From: Coleophoma eucalyptorum
Taxonomy: Eukaryota; Ascomycota; Leotiomycetes; Helotiales; Dermateaceae
Direction of reading: 5' to 3'
NCBI GenBank assembly: GCA_026120035.1
Contig: JALRME010000005.1
Coordinates: forward strand, 1,178,001-1,242,000
DNA length: 64,000 nucleotides
Position 1 is the stretch's first letter; each line of letters opens with the position of its first letter. The translations under genes were made by a program, and so were the position numbers. The notes beneath the pieces were generated by a model. The model was not told where the DNA came from and did no database searches. It saw nothing but the letters and a program-made list of their open reading frames with translations. Positions 35,150-45,984 of this stretch are shown in pieces.

Positions 35150-35344
35150 ATGCCTCTTCAATTTCCCAAGCCAGAAGAGCCGACCGCTGCCACCAACACC
35201 AACACCTCTGCTGATGACAACACCGCATTGCCACCCGCCACCAATCCAAGCACAGGCACCAAGACAGCAGAGCAGGAGGAAGCTGACAGACTCTACGAGG
35301 AACGTATAGAGGAGGAGTACGCAAAGCGTGAGGGAGGAGCTTGA
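35150..35344 (+). CDS. Small acidic hypothetical protein
   Basis: This 64-residue frame starts at ATG 35150. The first two thirds are Pro/Thr/Ala/Asn-rich and disordered; the end EEADRLYEERIEEEYAKREG is a highly charged helix. This arrangement, a short disordered protein with a charged C-terminal helix, resembles small conserved fungal proteins of unknown function. There is no signal peptide or cysteine. The product could also be chance because the frame is short, but codon use and the acidic helix favour a gene. Confidence 0.5.
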   Translation: MPLQFPKPEEPTAATNTNTSADDNTALPPATNPSTGTKTAEQEEADRLYEERIEEEYAKREGGA

Positions 35345-35976
35345 AAATCCCTTTGTTCGGTTTGGATTATGTCTCAAGGAGAAATGGGCGAAATATGTAG
35401 GCCACGATAATACCATCTCAGCTCTTCACACGTCAACCTATGTCTTTCCATCATGCATGTGAGTAAAAAGACAATTTTATGGCTGCTATATTTCATTGCA
35501 TGCAAATGCTCTCGTCTTTAACTATTTTGGAATCTCAATTCCACCTCTCCACCCTGTGCCCGTGTTTTCTCGAACTGCTTGACTGTAAAGTCACGCCTGA
35601 CTTTCTCGGTATGGCAGCACCACGGCCACTCGAATATCCCGATTTGACAAACCAATCAATGCTATCAATTTCAAGTCGACAAGATATATTGTATATTTCG
35701 ATGATATAACCATCAGGCACAAAGTTGAATCACTTGCCATCCTGTCAAGTCCAGACTAGGAAATAGGGAAAGCACAACTTCTGTTTTACCATAGCCATGC
35801 ATACATCATTGAACCAACATCAATTGGAAGAAGTTAGATGCATAGTTTTCCAACCATTTGCTTCTCGCTAGTTACCAATAAAAAATTCATTTCTCATTAA
35901 TTCACAATCCCACCAATACTCGTCCATCTCACATCATATCAGCCCGCCACCGACAACATGTTCCCTCATCATAGGA
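35345..35976. other. Intergenic between convergent genes
   Basis: This is the 3' flank of the small gene and of the Con-10-like gene. No gene is seen. Confidence 0.5.
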
Positions 35977-36414
35977 TCAGACAATGGCAGCGGCCTTCCC
36001 ACCTTTACTAGCCGCATGCACAACGTCCTCATGAGGACGGTTTGCAAAATTCCCCGGGTTTCCATTCCCCGGTGCCACCTCTTCGACACCGCCATGCGAA
36101 GCCAATCCGCCCTTCCGCGCAGCATCAACCACCTCCTCATGGGGTCTATTGGCGAAATTCCCCGGGTTTGTGTTTTCTGTGGAGATCTCCTGCTCTACAA
36201 TGCCGTGCGACGCTAGGCCACCTTTCCTCGCAGCATCGACGACCGCCTCGTGAGGTCTGTTGGCAAAGTTTCCCGGGTTGGTGTTCTCGGTCGACTGCAT
36301 GCTGTCAGGCACAATGCCGTGGGCTGCTAGGCCTCCTTGCCGCCCGAGCTCTTGCACTTCTTCTCTTGGGCGGTTGGTGAAGTTACCGGGGTTGTACGAG
36401 GTTGTGGTTGCCAT
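35977..36414 (-). CDS. Con-10-like KGG-repeat stress protein
   Basis: This single-exon gene encodes 145 residues from ATG 36414. The protein is four tandem units of about 34 residues, each with NPGNF(A/T)NRP followed by a helix ending in (R/K)QGG or (R/K)GG, the last as SKGGKAA. This pattern is the Con-10 type, related to bacterial KGG/stress-induced hydrophilic proteins. Con-10 of Neurospora is made in conidia and under stress; a protective, hydrophilic role in desiccation or spore formation is the usual view. Neurospora CON-10 is shorter, so four units is an expanded form. A TATA-like box lies 155 bp upstream. There is no signal peptide and no cysteine, consistent with a soluble, heat-stable protein. 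Confidence 0.9.
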   Translation of the reverse strand: MATTTSYNPGNFTNRPREEVQELGRQGGLAAHGIVPDSMQSTENTNPGNFANRPHEAVVDAARKGGLASHGIVEQEISTENTNPGNFANRPHEEVVDAARKGGLASHGGVEEVAPGNGNPGNFANRPHEDVVHAASKGGKAAAIV

Positions 36415-37762
36415 TTTTACGGATTTAAGATTTGGAAGTTTGAGGTACAGGAAGATGACTTGGTTTGATGGGCTTAGTAGTTGGTATTTGAAAAAGTAGC
36501 AAGTAGTTGTAGTTATTGGTAGATGAGGATTTACTGAAGATGAGTAGCAAGACACAAACCGTTCTTCGTTTTATACACCTTCTACATTCTCATGTCCTAA
36601 GTATGATGTAAATGACATTTCCCAAGAAAACAAGTTTGCCTCCCCAATGACATGGGGCCTCCACAAGATCTACAACGCGTAGCAGCTGTCAAAAGTAAAC
36701 AAGCACTACACCAACCAATACATACAGACATGAATTCCCCCAAGGCCCATAGAACGCATAGCAGCCTACCATGCCTAGCCCCCATCCCGACCCCCAACAG
36801 GCAGACCAGGCACCAAAGGGAAAAAGAAAGCCCCTCACTCACAAACTCCCCTCAAACCAATCCATCTGCCGCGCCTAGAGGGCGAGCATCCCCGCAAATA
36901 GCCCCAAAACTCGTGTGCGTCAACTGGGTCCCTCCCGCAGCATTCCCGCTGTCGTCACCGTTCAGCCTTATGGATGCTACAATTTTCCTGATTTCCCCGG
37001 TCACGGAATCGCGATCGGCAGTCAGCAAACACGCATTCTACTGGCCCGATGGCCAAAAAATTAAAGACACCTAAGGGAGCGGTTTCAGGCCCATGCATGG
37101 ATTAAGGGATGATGATGATGGGTCGTGTAGATGAATGATGAATGGCATGTGACGCAAAGCAAAGCAGCATTTGGCACAAAGGAAACCCGCTCGCCGCCTC
37201 GCTTGTTCAGATTGTGATGTTCGCTTTATGATGGCATTGAGGGGAGAGGGTTTGACATCCCCTCGAATAGTGTGCACTTATGGGCTATTTTCATAGGCTG
37301 GATTGTTGGCAGTATCTTGATATTCGCCACTGGCGTTTCCCCTCTCGCCTCTATTTGCCATACCTGCCTGGACCCCTTGTCTATCAGTATTTGAGAATCT
37401 GCATGCAGGGGTTCTACCTGTGATTTTGCGTAGTATTAAGGAAATTTAGAGGAAGCTCTCTATCTCTACTTGCTTTCCTCTGGTAACCTTTGTTGGTCTC
37501 GCAATGTAGTAGTGGGTTCCTCAGCTCGCTTAATTGTGCTTCGGAGATAAAGATTGGGCAATGTGCAATCCAGTTTTGATTTTGGACATGGACTTCTTCA
37601 GAGAATTGGGAATTGGGCACTTGCAACTACGAAGGGATTCCAATGGGTACGTAGATAGTACTCGAGAAGATGGTAGAAGGGGAAATGGCCCCAGGGTCTC
37701 CAGCCAAATTAAAAGATCATATTTACTCATAAATCATCATAACAAGACATGCCAGCACCAAA
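36415..37762. other. Intergenic, includes Con-10 promoter
   Basis: A TATA-like element at 36569 belongs to the Con-10-like gene. A 140-codon plus-strand frame at 36652 is Pro/Ser/Arg-rich with no family content and is not called. Confidence 0.5.
36569..36575 (-). promoter_or_regulatory. TATA-like box of Con-10-like gene
   Basis: On the minus strand the sequence reads TATAAAA 155 bp before the ATG at 36414, a normal distance for a strongly induced fungal gene. Confidence 0.45.
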
Positions 37763-39527
37763 TTAAGCTGGCTTCCCCTCAAGCTCCGCTTTCTCATCCT
37801 CCTCTCGAACCCAATCCCTCCATCCCTCACCTCTCAAGCTTGAAATACCTTTCCTAATGCTACCGCTCCTAATTCCCCTCGCATCCCTCTCATAGACCAC
37901 ATTGACAACCATGAGACTAAAGACGAACAACCATACATCACCGCCCTTAACACCCTTCCACCAGCCATGCTTCTTGCCAACCTTCCACAGCGAGTCCATA
38001 CTTGCGCGTGCAGAGTACAAGAACTCTCCTCGGCCTTGGTTCTTGACGAGGAAACCCCACAGACCACCGATCATGCCACCGAGGAAGAATCGCTGCGTAG
38101 GAAGGACGGTGCGGGGGAGGAGGTTCTGGAATAAGCAGATTGCACCCCAGGCAGATCCTACGCTACCGGCAACGAATGCGGAATACCTGAGGACCCGTCG
38201 GGAGAGGGCATCTAACGAGGTGATGGGGAGTCGGTAGAAGCGCTTATATGATGGGATGGAAAGAACGGCAAAAAGAACGGCGAAGAAGCGGGTTAGGCGT
38301 GGGAATACACGGATCCAATAAGTGAGGTATGTCCGGAGACAAGAAGGATCGGTTGGGTGCAGCGTTGCACAGGTAATAGAATTGATTAATGGATGGGCTG
38401 GTGAGGTTATAGGTGAAATAGCGGAAAGTGATGGCGGGAGTGTTGTGCTATTTGGGAATAGTATAGGAGATGTAAAAGGACTTTAGATGTTAGCTACGAA
38501 AGCCAAACTCAGTACAGTTTACTCACGGATAATTCAAACGCGCCATCTGAGCCAGACTGTCGACTACTTGATATGTATTTGGCCATGGGAGATTAGATGG
38601 ATAATCAGCTGGCCGGTGCTGAACATATTGTGGTGAGTTCTTAAGAATAAAGTTGCCGTATGCCTATATTCATTAGTGGAGCCCTTTCAAATCGGCGGTG
38701 ACATACCGTGGGGAAGCAATCCCTGTCAAAAACGAATGCATGCAGTAATTGCCCACTGGCAATGGGCATCATCAACCAACTTCCCCACCACCAAGGTCTT
38801 CCGCCCTTTCTCCATATTAAACCTTCATCCTCCGCATAGTTATAGGCGAATTCTGCAGCTCGACTCAGGCTGTAAATCGCAATTGTAACGCGTAGTTGGT
38901 CTTTGGGCACCACTGCTAACGCGAATCCAGCAAGAGAGGCACCTATCGCAGGTGCAAGCCCTGATGTCAAGGTAGAAGTAGTACGCTTGTTGCGTTGTCG
39001 GAACGGTTGTGCATCAGGAGTAAGCAAATGAGCGCGAAGACGCGTGAAGAAGCGGAACAAAATGCGATGGAGGAGGAGGATTGTAGATAGTGAAATGGAG
39101 AGCCGCAAATTCGGTGATCTCCACAAGGGGATTTTCTTTCCTCTATATTACATCAGCTGCGTCCGTCACACATCAAAACTTAATGAACCTACGGCGCATT
39201 TTGCTTGCCCAGGAATCGTTCACTGATTACAGTGTACGCTTTTAGTGCAGCACTGCTGGCAAAGAACAGTCTCAGACTGGCTCGTACAGCAGCAGCATTA
39301 TAATCCTCCCCGCCAGGTCTCGCCACCAGTTTCTCTACCTGCGGCACTGTCGGGGCATTCCTTTTCAGGACTCTCGATCGCGAAATGATGTATTTATGGA
39401 GGGTTTGGTACTCCTTTGCGGAGATGGTATAGCGTAGCGTATTGCGTAGGATGACTGGATCTGCGGATGGCTTCGCAGATACTCGATCGCGTGGAGCCTT
39501 GTGAGGCTCATTTGAGGACGAGGCCAT
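37763..39527 (-). CDS. TMEM135-like membrane protein
   Basis: Exons 39527-39193, 39142-38707, 38663-38527 and 38447-37763 (introns 50, 43 and 79 bp) give 530 residues. Several hydrophobic segments are spread over the length (LRLSISLSTILLLH, SLAGFALAVV, LFAVLFAVLSI, FFLGGMIGGLWGFLV, VWLFVFSLMVVNVVY). The Cys/His-containing segment ITCATLHPTDPSC followed by LRTYLTYW and the glycine-rich GGMIGGLWG helix match fungal relatives of TMEM135. TMEM135 sits in peroxisomes and mitochondria of animals and influences organelle shape and lipid handling; the fungal role is unknown. The N-terminal 110 residues are hydrophilic. Phases are consistent at all three junctions and the total is an exact number of codons. 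Confidence 0.82.
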
Positions 39528-40129
39528 TGTAAATTGTTGTGTTTCGCGTCATGAATTTTGTGCCGCCCGTTGTTGTTGTTGTTGTTGCTGATGTCGCTGT
39601 TTTGCTGGGGTACTCATATTACGATCATCTTAAGACGAGCTCCCTCCGCATGTGAGCTGCACCTCGGCTTTAGAATGCCAAATCACGTGTAAATAAATCA
39701 TATCCTTTCAATAAAGAAGACTACCAGCACACAATCGGCTTTTACGGAATTGAGCTCCGCAGAGAGGGGAGAGAGTGCCAAAAAGAGTAAACCAGAGAGC
39801 TATACGTAAAGCTCTGCATGGTTAGAGTCCAGGGTGCTGCCATAATCCTAAACATCACGCCACAAATAAGTGTTGGTGGGAGCGTTTACTTCCCATTTTG
39901 GACCATCTAATCCTTTTTCTCCGGTTCTGTGCTGGATATAAATATTAACAATGTCTTCGCTCTTTTTTAATTGGCACCCAGCAAGCTAAGATCAAATAAT
40001 TACACATGCTCAATCGATGTCATCGAGAGCCCATCCCAGTACGCCTATCCTATGCTTTCGGCCATTTTCCCTATAATCCGCCGGCCCTTTCCATCATAAA
40101 TCATCAAGTCACCCATCCAGTTGAGAAAT
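39528..40129. other. Intergenic with TTG microsatellite
   Basis: A run of about seven TTG units lies at 39569-39588, just upstream of the TMEM135-like gene. Nothing else is recognised. Confidence 0.5.
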
Positions 40130-41330
40130 CTATACACTCCCTTCACCCTCATTGAACAATCGCACCAGACCCATTGCTGCTCCTGCTGCCGCAGAGCCAA
40201 CAACAACCATTTGAATACCACCGAAGCATCCCCCACGAATATTGCGACCTCCATTCCATCCTACTACGACACAAGTCTTGACGTAACCAAAAACGAACAA
40301 TGCAATAACCATGACACCAATCGAGATATACAACCCTTCCCAGACTTGATCGCTGTCTACGCAGAAATAAGGGACCAATGGAAGGAGGCCACCGACAAAG
40401 TATGCCGCAGCGATAGTCAGAGCAGATGTCAGCGCACGGGAAGCGGCGGGTTCTTCTTCGCAATGTTGAAACTGCATGACAAAGTCAACAAGTTTTGGGC
40501 TAACGGCGAGATGGCTGGTAAGGTCTTCAAGGGTGCTTTTGGGTAGGTTGTATGGCTCGAAGACCTCCTCAATTTCGGCGATCACAGCTGAAGGGTTGGT
40601 TGCGATCAATTGCTCAGTCTCCTCCCTGGTTGCTTTGTATGAAGCACTACATGATATTAGCACATTGTCAAATGCACCGCGGAATAAGGAGGGCTTACGC
40701 TTCACTCTTTGCACCGAGATAACCACCAAGCCCCATAGAGATAGCTCCAGCGATCAATTCGGCAAAACCTCCATAGATGACAACTTTGGTATTGCCCAGT
40801 GCAGATAAACCAGCCGTTAGAGCAAAGGGAACAGTAAGACCATCGGACAACCCAATGGTAGCATCCGAAATGACTCTGGCATCGATCCGGAAGCCGGGCT
40901 TCTTGCGTGCCTTTTCCGTCTTGGAATCAACACTCTGGGACTCAACATCTGATGAATCGGCATCCGTGTTGGCTACATCAGTCCGACTGTCTAGCAATGG
41001 CTGCGTAGAGTTGCTGCTCCAGTCATATGGGCCGGTGAAACTGGCATTGGAACGTTTGGGTGTCCGAACGGGCACAGGAACGACAGTCTGGCGAAAGAAG
41101 AGATTCTTAAGACCAACGAGAGACATGGCTTTGATAGGCTGGGGTCTTGGCAGCTCACGACGTCTCCGTACAGGATTGTGTGGCGAGGCTAGAGAGAAAG
41201 GTGCAGGTCGAGCAGTCTGTCTTATATCGGTAGTAGAGGGTATTGAAACCTGGCTGGACGGATGTTGATCCAAATCTTCTAGTTTGTTATACTTGGTCGA
41301 CTCGCCCGTCAATCTCCTGGAGGAGGCCAT
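40130..41330 (-). CDS. CCC1/VIT1-family vacuolar metal transporter
   Basis: Exons 41330-40699 and 40646-40130 (52-bp intron) give 382 residues. A hydrophilic N-terminal region of about 150 residues with several Ser/Thr-Pro sites precedes the transporter. The first membrane helix carries the family signature RVISDATIGLSDGLTVPFAL, followed by YGGFAELIAGAISMGLGGYL, a soluble cytosolic loop (EEVFEPYNLPKSTLEDLTSH, the metal-binding region with Glu residues), then ALTIAAAYFVGGLLPLVPYF and two more helices. CCC1/VIT1 proteins move Fe(II) or Mn(II) from the cytosol into the vacuole, preventing metal toxicity. The start is the first ATG. Fungal CCC1 genes are usually activated when iron is plentiful, but I did not locate a regulatory site. 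Confidence 0.93.
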
Positions 41331-43166
41331 GGCTCCTATATAAAACAAGTAACACGCACACCAGCTTGGACTATCTATCTCCTAGTCGCAAGTTGCAGGA
41401 TGAGGGGAATTGGGTTTCTCGCAGATTCTTGGGAGCTTAAAGCAGTCATTCACCTTTATCAGCAATCTCATTGGATGCGCGTGCCTCGACGACAGCATCC
41501 GATTGGCACTGCATCAGGACCCCTGTTTTGCAGGCAAATGTGATTAACAATAGGTCGGGTGTGATTGGCCCATCGGTGCTTTCAGTCGTTTTTACCGACT
41601 AACTGTTTTGGCGAGCAAGGAGCAACCTGTTGAGTATTTTGCGTACGAAGGCTGTTTGCTGCAGACTAAGCCGTATTCCGTAAGTCGAGCTTGGTTGTTA
41701 TGCGTAAGGGCAGTGGAGGCGTACCTACCTGAAGCGGCTACAGCTCTGGCGTGCAATTACTGCATGCGTGCCGTGGCTTGGATGAGAAATAGGTCTTGTT
41801 CTATTGGCTCCCTGAACTAGCTGCCGCTGCAACGGGGTCTGTCGGCTTGTTTCCAACATTGGGACCGGCATTATTTGCCCAGGGTTGAGGAAAATATTGT
41901 AGGACGTACCGTGTAGGCGTGAAGACTCGGTTTTCCTTTGCAGAGCTGTGGTCTGTACTCGGTAGCTGCAAGTAGTTACAGCTGCATTGTCAAGTTCATG
42001 CATCGGTCTAGAATAGAGAATTCTCTTTGTCACTGGTCTAGAGTAGAGAATTCTCTTTTCTCCAACTACAGCAACCAGCCATAAGTTTGGCGCTGGACAT
42101 CCCCACCACCAATACCTTTTTGTCCTGCTCCGTATTATGGGTCTTTGCCAATGGCAGTTGCTTTCATTATTCATGTCCGAAATGAGATTTCTTTGCGGTC
42201 TGCATTTGTTGAGGTGACATTGATGCAAGTAGATTTGAATAAGGCAGCTCGCTACGCAAGGGAGACAACAGTTACCCATGAAAACCTCTCTGCAACTCTC
42301 TACATGCAAGCCTCAATCAGTTCTCGAGACGGGAGGAGGCCGTGATTTTATGCACGGCCGGTCGCCGTTAAGTCCGTTGAAGTCTATCGCCAACACGTGC
42401 ATCAGGAAATAGCTGGCTGCTGCTCGCCACCACTTGCAGGACTTGGCGACATCGGATCTGATGAAGATGGACCGATGACTTCGCCCATCCATCACGCTAC
42501 ATTATGTTAGCTGATAATAATGAATAGCAGCGGGCAAGCTCTGACGATTGAAGACTTGGCTGGCGCGGATCGATTCCGAAGCGAAGCGCAAAGCAAATGG
42601 ACGTGATCAACTATTCGCTTGCCTCGAATCTCGAACTGAACTTCCCGGTGGGAATCTCATCCAGGCAAGTAGACCGATGACTGCAGCATTGGCACTCCCG
42701 GCATTTGAGTGCGCGTGTGTGGTGATTTCATTTCCTTGAATCAACTTTCTTGTAGCCACTGCTCCATTAGTGTACTTAACCTTATTGTACTTACCATACT
42801 ACTCTACTCGAGTATACTTGCTTCTCCCGCAACCTTGTTTGTAGCTCGGACTTGATGTGATACACAAGAAACATCGCCGTACCAATTGCCAGTTTGCAAG
42901 CAAGGCGCACCAATACAACTTCAGCCAAGTTCTTGGGAAGCTCAAACATCATCTCTATTGGTCTTAAAATGCCAATCATGGGCCTTAGCACCTCGCAACA
43001 CACAAAGCCATGATGATGCCAGGGAAACAACTAACATCAAAGCCGTCAGGCCAAGCGGAGAGGTTAAGAAGTACTTCAAGCCACGAAGGCTTCTCTTACG
43101 CGACTGACTTTCTTCCTCTCATACTCCGTTGCCATTATACGGTTCATTCCAGCTCCAAACTTCACA
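41331..43166. other. Intergenic with a 30-bp tandem repeat
   Basis: A 194-codon minus-strand frame at 41725-42309 spans the tandem repeat but has no family content. The stretch 41331-43166 otherwise shows nothing. Confidence 0.5.
42001..42060. repeat. Two-copy 30-bp tandem repeat
   Basis: 42001-42030 and 42031-42060 are tandem copies sharing the core GGTCTAGAxTAGAGAATTCT followed by CTTT. The GAGAATTCTC centre of each is a perfect palindrome. Confidence 0.75.
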
Positions 43167-43945
43167 ATGCATCTCCAGAAGTTTCTTCCCTTGGTCACAA
43201 TCCTTTCCAATGTGTTAGCGACAACGCCTGAAGGCTTCACGCCTGCGGCATCCGTTGACCTGGGAGTTACCTTCAGTGACTTCGACGTCACCGTAACTCC
43301 GGGTCTTCTCGTCCCAAGACCACGTAAGATTTCTTCTTCCTAAGGTCCAGCATGTAGATCTAAGTTGTACCAGAAACCATTTCCGCACCGACCATCAAAG
43401 CGCCTGCGACAACTAATTCCAGCAACTACATGATCTTTATGATCGATCAGGACGTGCTACTAAACAATACCCGAGTTACACTCCTACACTGGTTCCAACC
43501 TGATCTGGTCGTTGGATCAGCAGGCACACTGGTTCCAGCCGCCGGAAATGCCAGCGGAAGTGGTGCACCCTACCTACAACCCAGTCCACCGGTAGGCGAC
43601 ACCCCGCATCGATATACCGAGATCCTCTTCGCGCAACCAGCCGGCTTCTCGGTCCCGGCTGCGTTTGCCAGCATCAATCCACCCGCCAGCGTGGTACAGC
43701 GAGTCAAGTTCTCCCTCGACGACTTCGTGAGCGCTGCCGGGTTAGGTGCGCCCCTTGCCGCTAATTTCCTTCGCGTGCAAAACTTGACGGGTGTTGCATC
43801 GGGTACGGGAACGGGTAGTCCCACGGCGACGAGCAGTTCCAAGCCTACTTTTACCGGTGCTGGGGCTCTTGGTAGACAAGTAGGAACTGGAACGTTATTT
43901 GGTGTCTTGGCTGGTGTTGGAGTGGCGCTTTTGCAATGCATGTAA
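43167..43945 (+). CDS. Secreted PEBP-like protein, GPI-type
   Basis: Exons 43167-43323 and 43374-43945 (50-bp intron) give 242 residues. The N-terminus MHLQKFLPLVTILSNVLA is a signal peptide. The middle matches the phosphatidylethanolamine-binding fold: YMIFMIDQDV, LLHWFQPD, and PPVGDTPHRYTEILFAQP, the last being the family's HRY-containing signature. The C-terminal 50 residues are Gly/Ser/Thr-rich and end in a hydrophobic stretch (LFGVLAGVGVALLQCM), the usual layout of a GPI-anchor signal. The protein would sit at the cell surface or wall. Function of secreted fungal PEBP relatives is unclear; binding of lipids or inhibition of proteases are known roles of the fold. A 10-bp inverted repeat begins at the stop codon. 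Confidence 0.87.
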
Positions 43946-43967
43946 ATTCAAATTTCAATTTGAATTT
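43944..43967. repeat. Hairpin overlapping the PEBP stop codon
   Basis: AAATTCAAAT and ATTTGAATTT form a perfect 10-bp stem with a four-base loop, starting at the second base of the stop codon. It could fold in the 3' end of the transcript. Confidence 0.6.
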
Positions 43968-44459
43968 GATCCTATATTGAAAGGAATTTCAAAGAGATCT
44001 CGAAAATTCAATTCAGTATGATCAAGGAGTCATATAACCATGTTATAGGTACGTTTATCTAAGTGGCCTTTCTAGGTAGTCTTAACTGCTATTTATACAA
44101 CTTAACCGATATATGTAGTTGCTGCTATCTCTAGTAGTCCGACATAGGTATCGTCCATTTGTAATATTTTATATCTGTAATTATATAGAAAGAAGAAAAA
44201 AAAGAGCTCATATGATCAAACTCAAGCTTGAATTTGAGGTGGGTTTGAGTTAAGTTTGAATAAATTTACAAACACTGCGCCTTTTGGGATACTCCTTTGA
44301 TTGGTTTTGGTAGTAGGTAAGTTAGACAGCAAGGATTTGTAAATTAATTAATTAATATTATTGTTAGCTCTATATTTATACCCTCAAGATATGTTAGACT
44401 ATGTTCCAGAGCGAGTTGGACATTTTATTCATAATCCGCCCTCTTTCGATAGTTCCAGC
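43968..44459. other. Region between convergent secreted-protein genes
   Basis: AT-rich, with further CAAACTCAAG / TTTGAGTTAAG-like partial inverted repeats at 44215-44262 and a TTAATTAATTAA run at about 44344. No gene is seen. Confidence 0.5.
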
Positions 44460-45984
44460 TTAGATGTCAAAATTCTTCTGAGCTCCTATACTATAACCAA
44501 TTTTGTTACGAGGGACAAGGCACATCAAAGCCGTCTCATTACCATCATACGGAATATTGAACCTACAAACAAAGTGGAACAGATTAGCCACAGAAACCTT
44601 TTCCCGAAAAAAAAAAGAGTGCGCAAAAAGACTTACATTGTACATATTGGGGTACGCCGAGACTTGTCGTAATGGATCTCGAACAGCTTGCAATCGCGGT
44701 TATCTAAAGGGAAGGAGAAGTTAAAACCAGCCTGCGAAAACAATTCTTTTCAGACAGTTGTGGACTTACTTGTGCAGGTTTCCATGCATTGCTTAAGAGC
44801 CTGTTCTTCATTGTCGACGGACACGTCAAAGGAACGAATATTTCCCGCGGTGAAGTCACATGTGTCCTTGTCCCATTTCATAGTGTACTGGTAAGCTGTT
44901 TCTACTGCAGCGGCTGTGGTTGTGGCTATCCCGTGAGTTAGGTAAAGCTTTCTTTTATTTTTATTTTTTTGGTAGGGAAGGATTGGTTCGGTGCTTACTG
45001 GCTGTATAGGTTGTTGTGGTATATGATGTGATAAGTGTAGCGGTGTTTGTAATAGTGCTAGTGGGCTGCAGAATAGCTTGTTAGGATCATGTATTCGAAC
45101 ATTAACGTTAAAGAGAGGTGCTTGCTTACTCCGGGATAGGTCGTAGTGGTCACCGTGCCTAGAATGGTAGAGGTAGCAGTTACAGAAGCAGTAATTGGTG
45201 TAACGGTAGCAGTCGATGACAGAGTATTAGTGGTGCTAGCTGTCGAAGTCACGAAGACAGTATAGGTTGTGGTGCTGGCGAAGCAAGAGCACAAGTCCAC
45301 GACGGCAGCCTGGGTCAGACCAAGAATCGTTGGCAAGTCTACAAAGACAGGCTTGTCTACGGAGATCACTCGGACCTTCTTGTTGTTCTTCTTCATAGTA
45401 TTGGTAAGGGCCGGCGATGTGTTGAGTCCTGCAAGCGAGATGGTTTGAGTTGAGGTTTGACTTTCGGTACTAGTGACGTCTACTTCTGTTGCAATTGCTG
45501 TGGACTCGGTCACGGAGCTATGTAGTTTAGTACAAAACTATACAGTTGGAGAACTCAATTTTTACTCGGATGAAATCTCGGTGTAGATTGTGGACTCGGT
45601 TGATGTGGTAGAGTCTGTAACATATGTCGTGGAGGTGATTGTTGACTTAGAAATCAGCATTGCAGACCAAAAAATCAGCGGTTTCTGTTTGACTTACTGT
45701 GGGAGTTACCAGTGAAGTTGAAATTTGGGTCGCCGTGGATACATATGAAGCAGTAACTATTGCTCATTAGTGGAGCTCTGTGCAATGGGTGTTCATGGAA
45801 TGAAACCTGTTGCGGTTGTTCGAGTGCTCAGGAGCGAGGAACAGTAAGATGCGCCTGCATTACTGGGCAATGCCTTCACAATCTGGACCATGGCAGTTGG
45901 ACACTGGGCCTTAGACGAAAGTCCTGGCAGTGCTTCTGCCAAACCAGCGAGTACTGGGAGAAAAGAAAGCTTTGAGAACTTCAT
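44460..45984 (-). CDS. Secreted Thr/Ser-rich protein with Cys-rich C-terminus
   Basis: Eight exons, 45984-45807, 45756-45698, 45645-45566, 45517-45130, 45065-44999, 44925-44770, 44703-44637 and 44562-44460 (introns 50, 52, 48, 64, 73, 66 and 74 bp), keep phase throughout and give 365 residues. MKFSKLSFLPVLAGLAEALP is a signal peptide. A short N-terminal part has two cysteines (QCPTAM and SYCSSL). The middle is almost all Thr, Ser, Val and Ala, a likely O-glycosylated stalk, broken by a basic block (KKNNKKVRVISVDKPVF) and a VDLCSCFAST pair. The C-terminal 110 residues form a cysteine-rich module: KDTCDF, ALKQCMETC, NRDCKLFEIHY, PICTMFNIPY and ALMCLVP. I do not recognise a named family, though the module resembles small carbohydrate-binding or adhesin-type domains. 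A strong donor after the seventh exon overlaps an in-frame stop, so the eighth exon depends on splicing there. Confidence 0.7.

Noticed and set aside
36652..37074. 140-codon Pro/Ser-rich plus-strand frame
   Set aside because: Low-complexity, no motif, and lies in the promoter side of the Con-10-like gene.
40777..41268. 163-codon plus-strand frame
   Set aside because: Antisense shadow of the CCC1/VIT1 gene.
42001..42060. CRISPR-like array
   Set aside because: Only two tandem copies with no spacers; the genome is fungal.
41725..42309. 194-codon minus-strand frame
   Set aside because: It runs through the 30-bp tandem repeat and has no family content; likely chance.
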